The position numbers were made by a program, and so were the translations under genes. The notes beneath the pieces were generated by a model. The model was not told the DNA's origin. It did not search any database and saw only the letters and a program-made list of their open reading frames with translations. From NCBI GenBank assembly GCA_018385415.1, contig JAHAZA010000014.1:1-50341 (forward strand): 50,341 bases of DNA, read 5' to 3'. The stretch comes from Treponema sp. Its GTDB lineage: Bacteria; Spirochaetota; Spirochaetia; Treponematales; Treponemataceae. This document shows positions 26,376 through 34,176 of the stretch, piece after piece (the stretch's first letter is position 1; the number at the start of each line of letters is the position of its first letter).

Positions 26376-26410
26376 AAAAAAAAAGACGCTTCAAAAGAAG
26401 CGCCTTTTTT
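26376..26410 (-). terminator. Terminator of flaA
   Basis: On the minus strand GGCGCTTC-TTTT-GAAGCGTC is followed by nine T, 16 bases after the flaA stop codon. Confidence 0.93.
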
Positions 26411-26426
26411 GTATATCTAACTAAAA

Positions 26427-27509
26427 TTAGTTAGCAGCCTGACCACCATTGCCCTGTGCGCTTCCTTCAGCGTCAGTATCAATGCTTGGTGTGAATTCGT
26501 TTTCTACAGCCATCTTCTGTTTTTCGAGGTAACGGTTAACCTGTGTGTTACCGAAACGCTGCATTTCAGCTGTCTGGCGTGCTGTTTCTTTCTTTGTAAT
26601 GATTCCCCAAAGGTCTTCATCAGCGATGTCACGGTCAGATGTAAGGATAGCTTTGTCGTAAATAATTTTTACGTCTTTGAAGTATCCAATGTAGTTATCA
26701 CCAATGTGAGCTGCATCACGAGTAATCTGGAATCCAGAGAACTTAACGAATGGAACTCCACGTGGGTAGATTGGGTATACACGGATTTCACGGTTACGGA
26801 TTTCTGTGATGTACTGTGGGTTATTCCAGATCAATGTTTTCCAACCGTCGAATGAAAGGTAACCCATGAAATAACGACGTTCAATGTTGTCATTATCTTT
26901 CAACATTACATAAAGTCCATGTGGATAGTTCATACCCATTGTTGTACAAGCGATAGATTTGATTGTACCAACATTTTTTACAACACCATATCCGTCTTCG
27001 AAAAGTGTTTTACCACTTGCTTTCTGTTCATCAGTTGGTTCCTGGCGAACACCATCATCATCAGCGTCAGCCAATGGTTCGTAAGCAGGAATATCGAATG
27101 GAGGAACAATTTTAGCGTTAGCATTAGCTGCGATTGTAGGGAATACTACGCGAACACCCATTACGTCTTTTCCAGCGAAAGGAACTTTTGCGCTGTCTTT
27201 TACAGGAGCAGCAACAACTTTTGATTCTGCAAGACTTCCAACATTACGAGCAGAAGAGTTCAATACAACTTCCCACTCAGGCAATGCCAAAGATGTCTTC
27301 ATAAGATCTTTCTGATCTTTTGTGAATGTAGCACCTGCTGCAACAGAGAAATCCATTACAGTGTGTTTGTTCTGTGTTGGTTTTTCTGTTTGTTCATCTA
27401 CTACACAGTCTGGCTCAAGCTGTGTGAAGTCAATCAACATAGCTTCGTCTGCAACTGCAAGTGAACCAGCAAGCAACAATGATGCCAATAAATAGCAAGT
27501 TTTCTTCAT
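26427..27509 (-). CDS. flaA: Flagellar filament outer layer (sheath) protein FlaA
   Basis: The 360-residue product is the spirochaete-specific protein that coats the FlaB core of the periplasmic flagellar filament. A signal peptide (MKKTCYLLASLLLAG, cleavage after AVA near residue 20) sends it to the periplasm. The central part has the family pattern: LIDFTQLEPD near the N-terminus, VMGVRVVFP, GLYVMLKDN, RRYFMGYLSFDGWKTLIWNNP, and PRGVPFVKFSGFQITRD. The C-terminus is polar and low in complexity. It has a strong ribosome binding site, its own sigma-70 promoter and a terminator, consistent with high expression. The downstream position after an amidase and a GerMN gene resembles what I recall around FlaA in T. 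pallidum. Confidence 0.93.
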   Translation of the reverse strand: MKKTCYLLASLLLAGSLAVADEAMLIDFTQLEPDCVVDEQTEKPTQNKHTVMDFSVAAGATFTKDQKDLMKTSLALPEWEVVLNSSARNVGSLAESKVVAAPVKDSAKVPFAGKDVMGVRVVFPTIAANANAKIVPPFDIPAYEPLADADDDGVRQEPTDEQKASGKTLFEDGYGVVKNVGTIKSIACTTMGMNYPHGLYVMLKDNDNIERRYFMGYLSFDGWKTLIWNNPQYITEIRNREIRVYPIYPRGVPFVKFSGFQITRDAAHIGDNYIGYFKDVKIIYDKAILTSDRDIADEDLWGIITKKETARQTAEMQRFGNTQVNRYLEKQKMAVENEFTPSIDTDAEGSAQGNGGQAAN

Positions 27510-27560
27510 TTAGAAACTCCTTTAATATACTATTAGATGTAGCCTTGTTTTATTTATAAT

Positions 27561-27589
27561 AGTATCTAATAACTCTAGGTTTTTGTCAA
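27561..27589 (-). promoter_or_regulatory. Sigma-70 promoter for flaA
   Basis: On the minus strand a perfect TTGACA (27589-27584) is followed after 17 bases by GATACT (27566-27561). The start codon is 51 bases downstream. No sigma-28-type sequence was recognised. Confidence 0.7.
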
Positions 27590-27615
27590 CGATTTTTTTT
27601 TCGATTTAATCTACT

Positions 27616-28107
27616 TTACTCGTCATTTTCACTTTGAGTATAGATACTTTTATTATCAATGTACATCTCAACCGTATTTATTTTGCTAAAGTTATTCAAC
27701 ACATTTGTCTTAAACAACTCAATGCCTGTTTTAATTTCAGAACAGCTTCCTGCTCTGTCCAGAACGTCAGACGAAAGATTTACATACAATACGTCATTAC
27801 GGACGAAACTGGTAACAATATAAGTTCCAGGAGAAAACAAAAGCTTAAATCTTTCTGTTACTGGACCAAGAACAAGCTCATCAACGTACTGCAATACATT
27901 TTCTGGGTACGCTTTTCTTGGCAGATACCTGTTTTCTACTGAAATCTTGCCTGTGTCTACTGATTCAAAACGGAAATTATATTTTTTTCCAGGTTTTGAA
28001 ATAAGCCACGCTGCAAGTGAAAAAGTCAATAAAACTGCTATTGCAAACAAAGCAATTTTAATTTCCTTTTTCAAGTATTCAAAATTTTTAAAATCAAACT
28101 TTATCAT
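27616..28107 (-). CDS. GerMN-domain membrane-anchored protein
   Basis: The 163-residue product has one N-terminal membrane helix (about 18-38) and a periplasmic domain resembling GerMN: VLQYVDELVLGPVTE, LLFSPGTYIVTSFVRNDVLYVNLSSDVLD (read as consecutive strands), then a helical segment and the strand VEMYIDN. GerMN domains are found in envelope and spore-germination proteins and are often encoded beside N-acetylmuramoyl-L-alanine amidases. Here the ATG overlaps the amidase stop codon by one base, so the two are translationally coupled. A peptidoglycan-associated accessory role is inferred. Confidence 0.75.
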   Translation of the reverse strand: MIKFDFKNFEYLKKEIKIALFAIAVLLTFSLAAWLISKPGKKYNFRFESVDTGKISVENRYLPRKAYPENVLQYVDELVLGPVTERFKLLFSPGTYIVTSFVRNDVLYVNLSSDVLDRAGSCSEIKTGIELFKTNVLNNFSKINTVEMYIDNKSIYTQSENDE

Positions 28108-29144
28108 TACTTAGTTCCTGTAAATCCCCGTGATCTTTCAAAATGAGTCACAAATGCGGATATTCCATTATATATCCCTAAAGCGCTCTTTTGCAAGTAT
28201 GAAGTATCATTGAGATTGCAAGCTTCTTCGTAATTTGTCAAAAATCCAAGTTCAACAAGTACACTGGGCATTTTTGAATTCTTTACAACAAACCATTCCT
28301 CGGCTTTTATGCCGCGAGAAACAGTTTTTGAACCAATCTGAGAATTCAGCCCATCCATAATAAATTTTGCTATCAATATACTCTCAGTTGTGTATTCTTC
28401 CTCCATCATTTCATTTAAAATCTTAAATAATTTTGGATCTGATGTTGTATTTGAATCTAAAACTGTTCTTCTGTATCCAGGTGTTAAATACCATACTTCA
28501 AAGCCCTTTGCTTTTTTATCAAGTGAAGCATTTACATGAACAGAAATATAAAGGACAGCTTCATTTTCGCCTAATTTTACATTATTTGCTATTTCCGTAC
28601 GTTCCTGAAGTGTAAGGAATACATCTGTACTGCGAGTCATGATAATACGTTTGTCCGGATAAGCTTTTTTAAGCATGGAGCAAAGCATATTACCTACAGT
28701 CAGGTTTATATCTTTTTCACGAACAGTTACATTTTTTCCATTTATTTTATGAACCTGATTGGCACCAGGATCTTTTCCACCATGACCTGGATCAATAAGA
28801 ATAACTCCGATTTTCAGATTCGATTTATTTTCATCTTCCTGTGTAAAAAATCCGTCAATTTCTGCAATAAAATCTTTAGTTACCGAAATATTCCCGTTTG
28901 AAATTACAGGAGCATCAACATAAGCAATTTTTACACTATTCTGAAGGACAAAATCCTGGTCAGGACGGAATACAATATGCTGCCCGTTCTTTTCGAGAAT
29001 ACCAGTAGTAGACAGACTGTCCCAATATAAGGAAATTCCACTTTTCTTAACAGCATCTATTAAATTAACCTGCTGAGAAAACGCACCGGAAATAAATGAG
29101 AAAACGATTATTAATGCTGTAAATATTTTTTTATTCCGCTGCAT
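28107..29144 (-). CDS. N-acetylmuramoyl-L-alanine amidase (Amidase_3)
   Basis: The 345-residue product cleaves the bond between MurNAc and the stem peptide of peptidoglycan. A signal peptide (QRNKKIFTALIIVFSFISG, cleavage near AFS) is followed by a short N-terminal domain and the catalytic domain from about residue 115. Zinc ligands appear in DPGHGGKDPGA (His), VREKDINL (Glu) and SVHVNAS (His), and the catalytic Glu in VLVELGFLTN. Length and order are as in AmiC/CwlD-like enzymes. The ATG at 29144 is preferred because AAGG precedes it at 8 bases and it starts the signal peptide. It overlaps the ATP-grasp gene by 14 bases. Confidence 0.93.
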   Translation of the reverse strand: MQRNKKIFTALIIVFSFISGAFSQQVNLIDAVKKSGISLYWDSLSTTGILEKNGQHIVFRPDQDFVLQNSVKIAYVDAPVISNGNISVTKDFIAEIDGFFTQEDENKSNLKIGVILIDPGHGGKDPGANQVHKINGKNVTVREKDINLTVGNMLCSMLKKAYPDKRIIMTRSTDVFLTLQERTEIANNVKLGENEAVLYISVHVNASLDKKAKGFEVWYLTPGYRRTVLDSNTTSDPKLFKILNEMMEEEYTTESILIAKFIMDGLNSQIGSKTVSRGIKAEEWFVVKNSKMPSVLVELGFLTNYEEACNLNDTSYLQKSALGIYNGISAFVTHFERSRGFTGTK

Positions 29145-30738
29145 AAAGTGCACCTTGAATTCCACCATGTATTAAATAATACCAGAATTTTCTGTATGAA
29201 TACTTTTTTGTTTTATCTCTTAATTGATCAAATTTTTCCAGACAAGTTTTCATACTTATATGATTCCAGTCATTGAGTGAAAGAGTTTCTTCGTTATTCA
29301 AACACTGAGGAATGAAATTTTTAACTGACATATCATCTGGAATTATAAAATCTTTTTCTTCCAGTTCAACTTCAAGCTTACCTAGAATCTCTTCTGAAAT
29401 ATTATAAGCTAATGGTGGGAAATCTTTTTCGTAATGATGATTTTTTCCCAGAAGGAATGCTTCAGTTTCCTGATTTCCACTTTCAAGTTCGATTACAATA
29501 TTTTGGATCAACTGTTCACATGTATTAACTGCAATTTCTCTGTTGTCTGATACGGATATTACATTTCCACATTTTTCAACATTATTCCTTGGGAATGTAA
29601 CTTTATCTCCGGCTTTAACTCTAGGGAAAATATTTCTGATTACATCATCATTATACTTTTCATTAAGACCATTAACTTTTTTTACAATACCAGGAATTGA
29701 AATCCATGCACGTTCTGCACTTACTTTTGTGCTGTCAACCTGGAATATTTTAAATTTCGCATTCAATGGAAGGGCATGTCTTTTCTGTTCAAGTTCCTCA
29801 GGAATATCACCACAGGCAATTTGAATCGCACATTCTGTAAGATTAAGACCAGAGGAATATGGATAAGTCCATCCAGACATATATCCGCCGGAAAGACGGG
29901 CTGCAATTTCTCCAATCATAGGACCATTTTCTGTGTATTTAATATCAGCCTTTGCAGAGCCTCTTGTAAGTCCAAGAGCATGAACACCATCTGAGAATGC
30001 TTTAACCAGCTCGTAATATTTTTCTTTCGAAATTTCCGTTGGCATTGTATGGCCCATTTCAATAAAATATGGCGGATAATAAATGTGTCGGTCTGCAAAT
30101 CCTGTAATAGTCATTGTGCCATCATAAACAAGAGCATCAATTGAAAATTCCGGACCACAAATGTATTCTTCAAGAATACAAGTTCCACTTCGAGAATTTT
30201 TTATTGCTTCCTCCACACTGAAAAGAAGTTCGTTCTTTTCTCGAATCATACGGCAGCCTCTGGCGCCCATATTGTCAACAGGTTTTACAACACAAGGATA
30301 TGTAATCTTAGAAACAAATTCAGGTGTTAAAATATCAACTATTTGATTACGGTGAATTTTTATAAATTTTGGGGATGGAACATTTTCTGCATCAAAGCAA
30401 CTTCTCATCAAAGTTTTATCACTGGCATTAAGGGCTGCTTTATACGAATGAGACAGTAATCCTGCCTTTTCTGAAGCATAAGATACAGATGCTGAAAAAT
30501 CAGTTCCTGCAGTAAAAATACTTGCAAGATTTTCTTTTTCTTTTAATTCAATTGCATATTGAGCAATTTCTTCTTTTGCTTTTAAATCAATTTTCTTAAA
30601 AACATCTGCCAATGGAACACAAACGGCATGAGGGTTTGCGTCAATGACGAAAGCCTTTAATCCAAGAGACTTTGCACTTTCGATGGCAGGTTTTTGCATC
30701 AAACCTGCACCTAAAATAAGAATTGATCTACTGCTCAT
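29131..30738 (-). CDS. ATP-grasp ligase-like enzyme
   Basis: The 535-residue protein begins with a nucleotide-fold segment SILILGAGLMQKPAIESAK (5-23), as in carboxylate-amine ligases. It has ATP-grasp features: YPCVVKPVDNMGARGC (147-162, the phosphate-binding lid region), EEYICGPEFSIDALV (190-204) and GEIAARLSGGYMSG (276-289) with metal-binding Glu. ATP-grasp enzymes activate a carboxylate as acyl phosphate and join it to an amine or thiol. Residues from about 300 to the end are unusual; a region near 330-400 may be the usual C-terminal ATP-grasp lobe, and the last 130 residues match nothing I recognise. It overlaps the fusion gene upstream by 11 bases and the amidase downstream by 14. Substrate unknown; adding an amino acid to a sugar or acid is a plausible inference. 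Confidence 0.8.
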   Translation of the reverse strand: MSSRSILILGAGLMQKPAIESAKSLGLKAFVIDANPHAVCVPLADVFKKIDLKAKEEIAQYAIELKEKENLASIFTAGTDFSASVSYASEKAGLLSHSYKAALNASDKTLMRSCFDAENVPSPKFIKIHRNQIVDILTPEFVSKITYPCVVKPVDNMGARGCRMIREKNELLFSVEEAIKNSRSGTCILEEYICGPEFSIDALVYDGTMTITGFADRHIYYPPYFIEMGHTMPTEISKEKYYELVKAFSDGVHALGLTRGSAKADIKYTENGPMIGEIAARLSGGYMSGWTYPYSSGLNLTECAIQIACGDIPEELEQKRHALPLNAKFKIFQVDSTKVSAERAWISIPGIVKKVNGLNEKYNDDVIRNIFPRVKAGDKVTFPRNNVEKCGNVISVSDNREIAVNTCEQLIQNIVIELESGNQETEAFLLGKNHHYEKDFPPLAYNISEEILGKLEVELEEKDFIIPDDMSVKNFIPQCLNNEETLSLNDWNHISMKTCLEKFDQLRDKTKKYSYRKFWYYLIHGGIQGALYAAE

Positions 30739-33220
30739 CTGTTATTCCACTGATTTTTTGACAATATACTTCATAAGTATCGCCATTTTTTTTAAGTTTC
30801 ATAAGAATTTTTAACATTTTGAAAGTCAATTTATCTGGTGAAATATGATTTTTCTGAACAAATGGTATTCTTTCAGGATGAATTCCTGTTGGTACTATTT
30901 TGCAGACTTTAAAACCAAATCTTTTTAAATATTTTTGAGTATCTGGTAATTGCCACAGTGAATAATGATCCTTGGGACTGTTTGTAAAGAAGGCATGCTG
31001 ATTTACTTTTCTTGAAAGTCCTGCAGCATTTGGTGTTGAAAAAGCAAAAATTCCTCCTTTTTTAAGCATTTTGTTTACAGCTGTCAGAGTGGATTGTAAA
31101 TCCTTTATATGTTCAATTACATACCACATTGAAACAGCATCCAGCTCTTCTATTCCAAATTCTTTTTTTAAATCAATATCGGCAAATGAAGCATTAGTTG
31201 CCTTGAAGCCTAATGTGCTCTTTACATATTCAATTGCATCAACCGCAATATCACTTCCCAATGGTGTCCATTGATCATCACTGGCCGCCTTCAAAAACGG
31301 TCCGTAAGCACATCCAATATCAAGAATACTTTTATTACTTCCGTTTTTTATTTTCAGTACTTTATCAATGTTGGAAACACGTCCTACACAATTTTTCTTT
31401 ATAGCTTCAAAATCTTCCAGATAAGTTTTTCCATATTGTTTTTTGTATTCTTCTGCAAAGTAGGATTTTTCGTATTTTACAGATTCACTGTCATCAGAAA
31501 ATGATATAAATACCATTTTACAATCAGGACACTGCCGGAATGTGTGATGAATTGTGCGTTCTACAAGAATTCCTTTTTTACTTTGTCTGCATATTGGACA
31601 ATTATATAACGTTGCTTTTGCAAGTGTCAGAAGATAAGAACTTAAATTCACATCTCCTGTTTTTTCGAATTTAAATGAAGGCATTAATTTTGATCTGTCA
31701 TTTAAAAGTTCGAATAGTTTTTTCTTCGTTATTTCTTTTTTTGTAAGACATGTGAAGCCGTACTTATCTGATAATTTTTTATGAAGCTTTGATGTAGCAG
31801 CAAGTAGCACCGGTGTATTTGAGTAAACACACTCAAAAGCCGTAAAGCCGTAATGAGTAATTACAAGATCATATTCACATAAATGTTCTTTTAGATTTTC
31901 AATTCTCTGAATTATCTGTACTCGTGATTTTAATAGAGCAGGAACAGCATCTTTTAATTTTTCAGTTTTTGCTGAAATAACTGTTAACATACATTCTGTT
32001 TCAACAAATAAAGGTATAAAAAGCTGTGTTAAACCAGCAGGATCTTCTCCACCAAAGCTGATTAAAACCTTTTTAATAGCCTTATTAATTGAATAACTGG
32101 AATTTACATTTTCAGGAGAGGGAATAAATCCAGGATTTGAAATATTTCCTGTTCTTTTGAGATCTGACGGGATTATATCAAGTAAAAAGTCAGCCTGGTC
32201 GGTATAATCAGAACCTTCATCAATTAATACCGTTTTACCCAGATTCAGATATCTGAAAGAATCCTTCTCACTCATTTTAAATAAATCACAGACTACCAGA
32301 TCATATTCATTCTGAAGAGGAAGTTTTTTAATAATACGTTTTGAATCAAATTGAGAAATACAATCACTGTAATCAATTAAATTTTTTTCTGAACTTCCCT
32401 CTTTAATCCCAAAATTTTCTTCATCAAGAAATAGTACACCATGTGTCTTTTTTGCAAGTTCTACACAACGACGAAGATGACCTGTTCCCTGAGTTGCTTT
32501 TATACTCGGAATATAAAGTATTTTTTTTTCGATTGATGGAATTTTATAGCATTTGAGAACATCCTTTGATTTATATGGAGAGGAAATTCCCTGATTCTTC
32601 AGCATTTCAATTACATCACATGCCCTCAGGTAATCTGCGTAAGTATCAATTGTGGTTCTTAACTGGGGAGCATTGTATTGTGCAGGTGCAGGTAAAAAAA
32701 GGCTCTTAAAATTTTCAGGATGATTATAAAGTGAAGGACCAACGTGTTCATGATCATATGGCAGCTCTGTCAAAGTTCTCGCCTTCAATAATGACGAAGC
32801 TTTGAAGATTTCAATTCCGCTACCATGTGGAATCCCTGAAAAAGTAATATAATCTACAGAATCAAAATATTTTTCTTTATATAGATCCAGTAACTCCTGA
32901 GCGGCATCGTAAAATAAAAAAGGATTATCAGCAGTTGCTCTTACAACAATATCAGGATTTTCACATTCAATTAATCTGCAGAATCTATCTAAAACATCAT
33001 CTTTTGAACCTGCAAAAATTTTAAAATCATTCATGCAAGAAACTGGAGCAAGCTCAGATTTAGAATCTACGTCACAAGCTACAAAATAATCATCTGCATT
33101 TACTTTATGCATTGATTTCAAAGCCCAGCCTAAAAGTGCATCATTATCAAGCTGATACAATGCTTTTTGAGGAAGACGAGTTGAAGATAAACGGCATTGA
33201 ACAATAATGATGGTTCTCAT
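30728..33220 (-). CDS. Fusion: SpsF-type cytidylyltransferase, PseG-like GT-B domain, zinc knuckle, SAM methyltransferase
   Basis: This 830-residue protein joins several enzymes. Residues 1 to about 225 form a cytidylyltransferase of the SpsF/NeuA type, with VQCRLSSTRLPQKAL (7-21) and RATADNPF (94-101). Residues about 233-530 resemble PseG/MurG GT-B enzymes: GTGHLRR (245-251), LIDEGSDY (332-339), ISFGGEDPAGL (387-397), THYGFTAFE (455-463). Cys541, Cys544, Cys564 and Cys567 form a zinc knuckle. Residues about 625-830 are a class I methyltransferase with ILDIGCAYGPFL (632-643) and WYVIEHI (699-705). SpsF- and PseG-like enzymes act in activated nonulosonic or related sugar pathways. The ATG overlaps the upstream glycosyltransferase stop by 4 bases. 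Product unknown. Confidence 0.82.
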   Translation of the reverse strand: MRTIIIVQCRLSSTRLPQKALYQLDNDALLGWALKSMHKVNADDYFVACDVDSKSELAPVSCMNDFKIFAGSKDDVLDRFCRLIECENPDIVVRATADNPFLFYDAAQELLDLYKEKYFDSVDYITFSGIPHGSGIEIFKASSLLKARTLTELPYDHEHVGPSLYNHPENFKSLFLPAPAQYNAPQLRTTIDTYADYLRACDVIEMLKNQGISSPYKSKDVLKCYKIPSIEKKILYIPSIKATQGTGHLRRCVELAKKTHGVLFLDEENFGIKEGSSEKNLIDYSDCISQFDSKRIIKKLPLQNEYDLVVCDLFKMSEKDSFRYLNLGKTVLIDEGSDYTDQADFLLDIIPSDLKRTGNISNPGFIPSPENVNSSYSINKAIKKVLISFGGEDPAGLTQLFIPLFVETECMLTVISAKTEKLKDAVPALLKSRVQIIQRIENLKEHLCEYDLVITHYGFTAFECVYSNTPVLLAATSKLHKKLSDKYGFTCLTKKEITKKKLFELLNDRSKLMPSFKFEKTGDVNLSSYLLTLAKATLYNCPICRQSKKGILVERTIHHTFRQCPDCKMVFISFSDDSESVKYEKSYFAEEYKKQYGKTYLEDFEAIKKNCVGRVSNIDKVLKIKNGSNKSILDIGCAYGPFLKAASDDQWTPLGSDIAVDAIEYVKSTLGFKATNASFADIDLKKEFGIEELDAVSMWYVIEHIKDLQSTLTAVNKMLKKGGIFAFSTPNAAGLSRKVNQHAFFTNSPKDHYSLWQLPDTQKYLKRFGFKVCKIVPTGIHPERIPFVQKNHISPDKLTFKMLKILMKLKKNGDTYEVYCQKISGITDEQ

Positions 33221-34176
33221 TTTTCACTACCCCAGTTTAATATCAAATTTGAAGTATCTGTTTTAAATCTGTATTGATTCATTTCAACCCAACGTCTTGC
33301 ATCTTTAAACTGATTGATTGTTTCAACAAGACCACATGCTGAGCGCGGAATCATTCTGAATAATGTAGAAACTGGAATTTCACCGTGATCAAGCTTGAAT
33401 TGAGGAGCAAGATTTTTTAAGTAAAATCTGAACTGGCTTAAATTACTTGTAGCATCTTCTACAGGTGCATTTTCAAGATAAGAAAGTCCGAATGTTGTTG
33501 TAATACGTATATTTTCTCCCCAAAGCCATGCTCTCAACGCCAGATCAAGATTCTGCCAGTAAGGACTTTCAATTGTATAATCAAAACCACCTAACTGAAT
33601 AAATTTCTGTCTGTTATAAAGACCCAAAAAATCATAAGGATATAATGTTGGTGTGTTATCAAGCATGTTGGAAACTGATTCTATTTTCAACATTCCTTTT
33701 TGAACATGAGGAATCATGTTAATTGGCAATACCTGATTTTTATCAACAAAAATGCGGGGAACATAACAATATTGTTTACGTTCAACAAGTCGCTGAAATG
33801 CATTGGGACTTAAACGCAGTGTTGATAATGCAAGAGAATCTTTCAACACAAGAACATAATCAGATTTTACTTCTTCCATTCCAATATTTATTAAATCCCC
33901 GGTTGTAACATCTTCCTGTGGAACAATAAATTTTACTGATGGACATTTATTTACAAAATCCTCAAGATTGTAATTATCACTGTTTGGTTCCATAGATATA
34001 ATTTTTTCGAAGCCACAGCGATCAAGCATCTCAAGATTTTTAAGTCTAAGATGACTTCCCTGACTATTAATGAGTATTACAGATACATTCATTTTAACCT
34101 GTGCAGGTCGCTGACGTCCACCAAGTACAGTGCGGTTTATCGAACGCTGATTAAAAATTGTAGGTATAGTATTCAT
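33217..34176 (-). CDS. GT2-like glycosyltransferase
   Basis: The 319-residue product resembles GT-A fold family 2 transferases: MNVSVILINSQGSHLR (29-44) as first strand, a region ending in VKSDYVLVLKDSLAL (about 103-117) where the metal-binding Asp motif is expected, and YDFLGLYNRQKFIQLGGFDYTIESPYWQNLDLALRAW. The last segment corresponds to the acceptor-site region GGFDE...ED of GT2. The usual DxD is here replaced by a KDS sequence and the ED pair by NLD, so activity or metal use may be atypical. It overlaps the spiro-SPASM-like gene by 26 bases and the fusion gene by 4. Residues 1-28 look like an extra tail; an ATG at residue 29 is an alternative start. Confidence 0.68.
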   Translation of the reverse strand: MNTIPTIFNQRSINRTVLGGRQRPAQVKMNVSVILINSQGSHLRLKNLEMLDRCGFEKIISMEPNSDNYNLEDFVNKCPSVKFIVPQEDVTTGDLINIGMEEVKSDYVLVLKDSLALSTLRLSPNAFQRLVERKQYCYVPRIFVDKNQVLPINMIPHVQKGMLKIESVSNMLDNTPTLYPYDFLGLYNRQKFIQLGGFDYTIESPYWQNLDLALRAWLWGENIRITTTFGLSYLENAPVEDATSNLSQFRFYLKNLAPQFKLDHGEIPVSTLFRMIPRSACGLVETINQFKDARRWVEMNQYRFKTDTSNLILNWGSEK

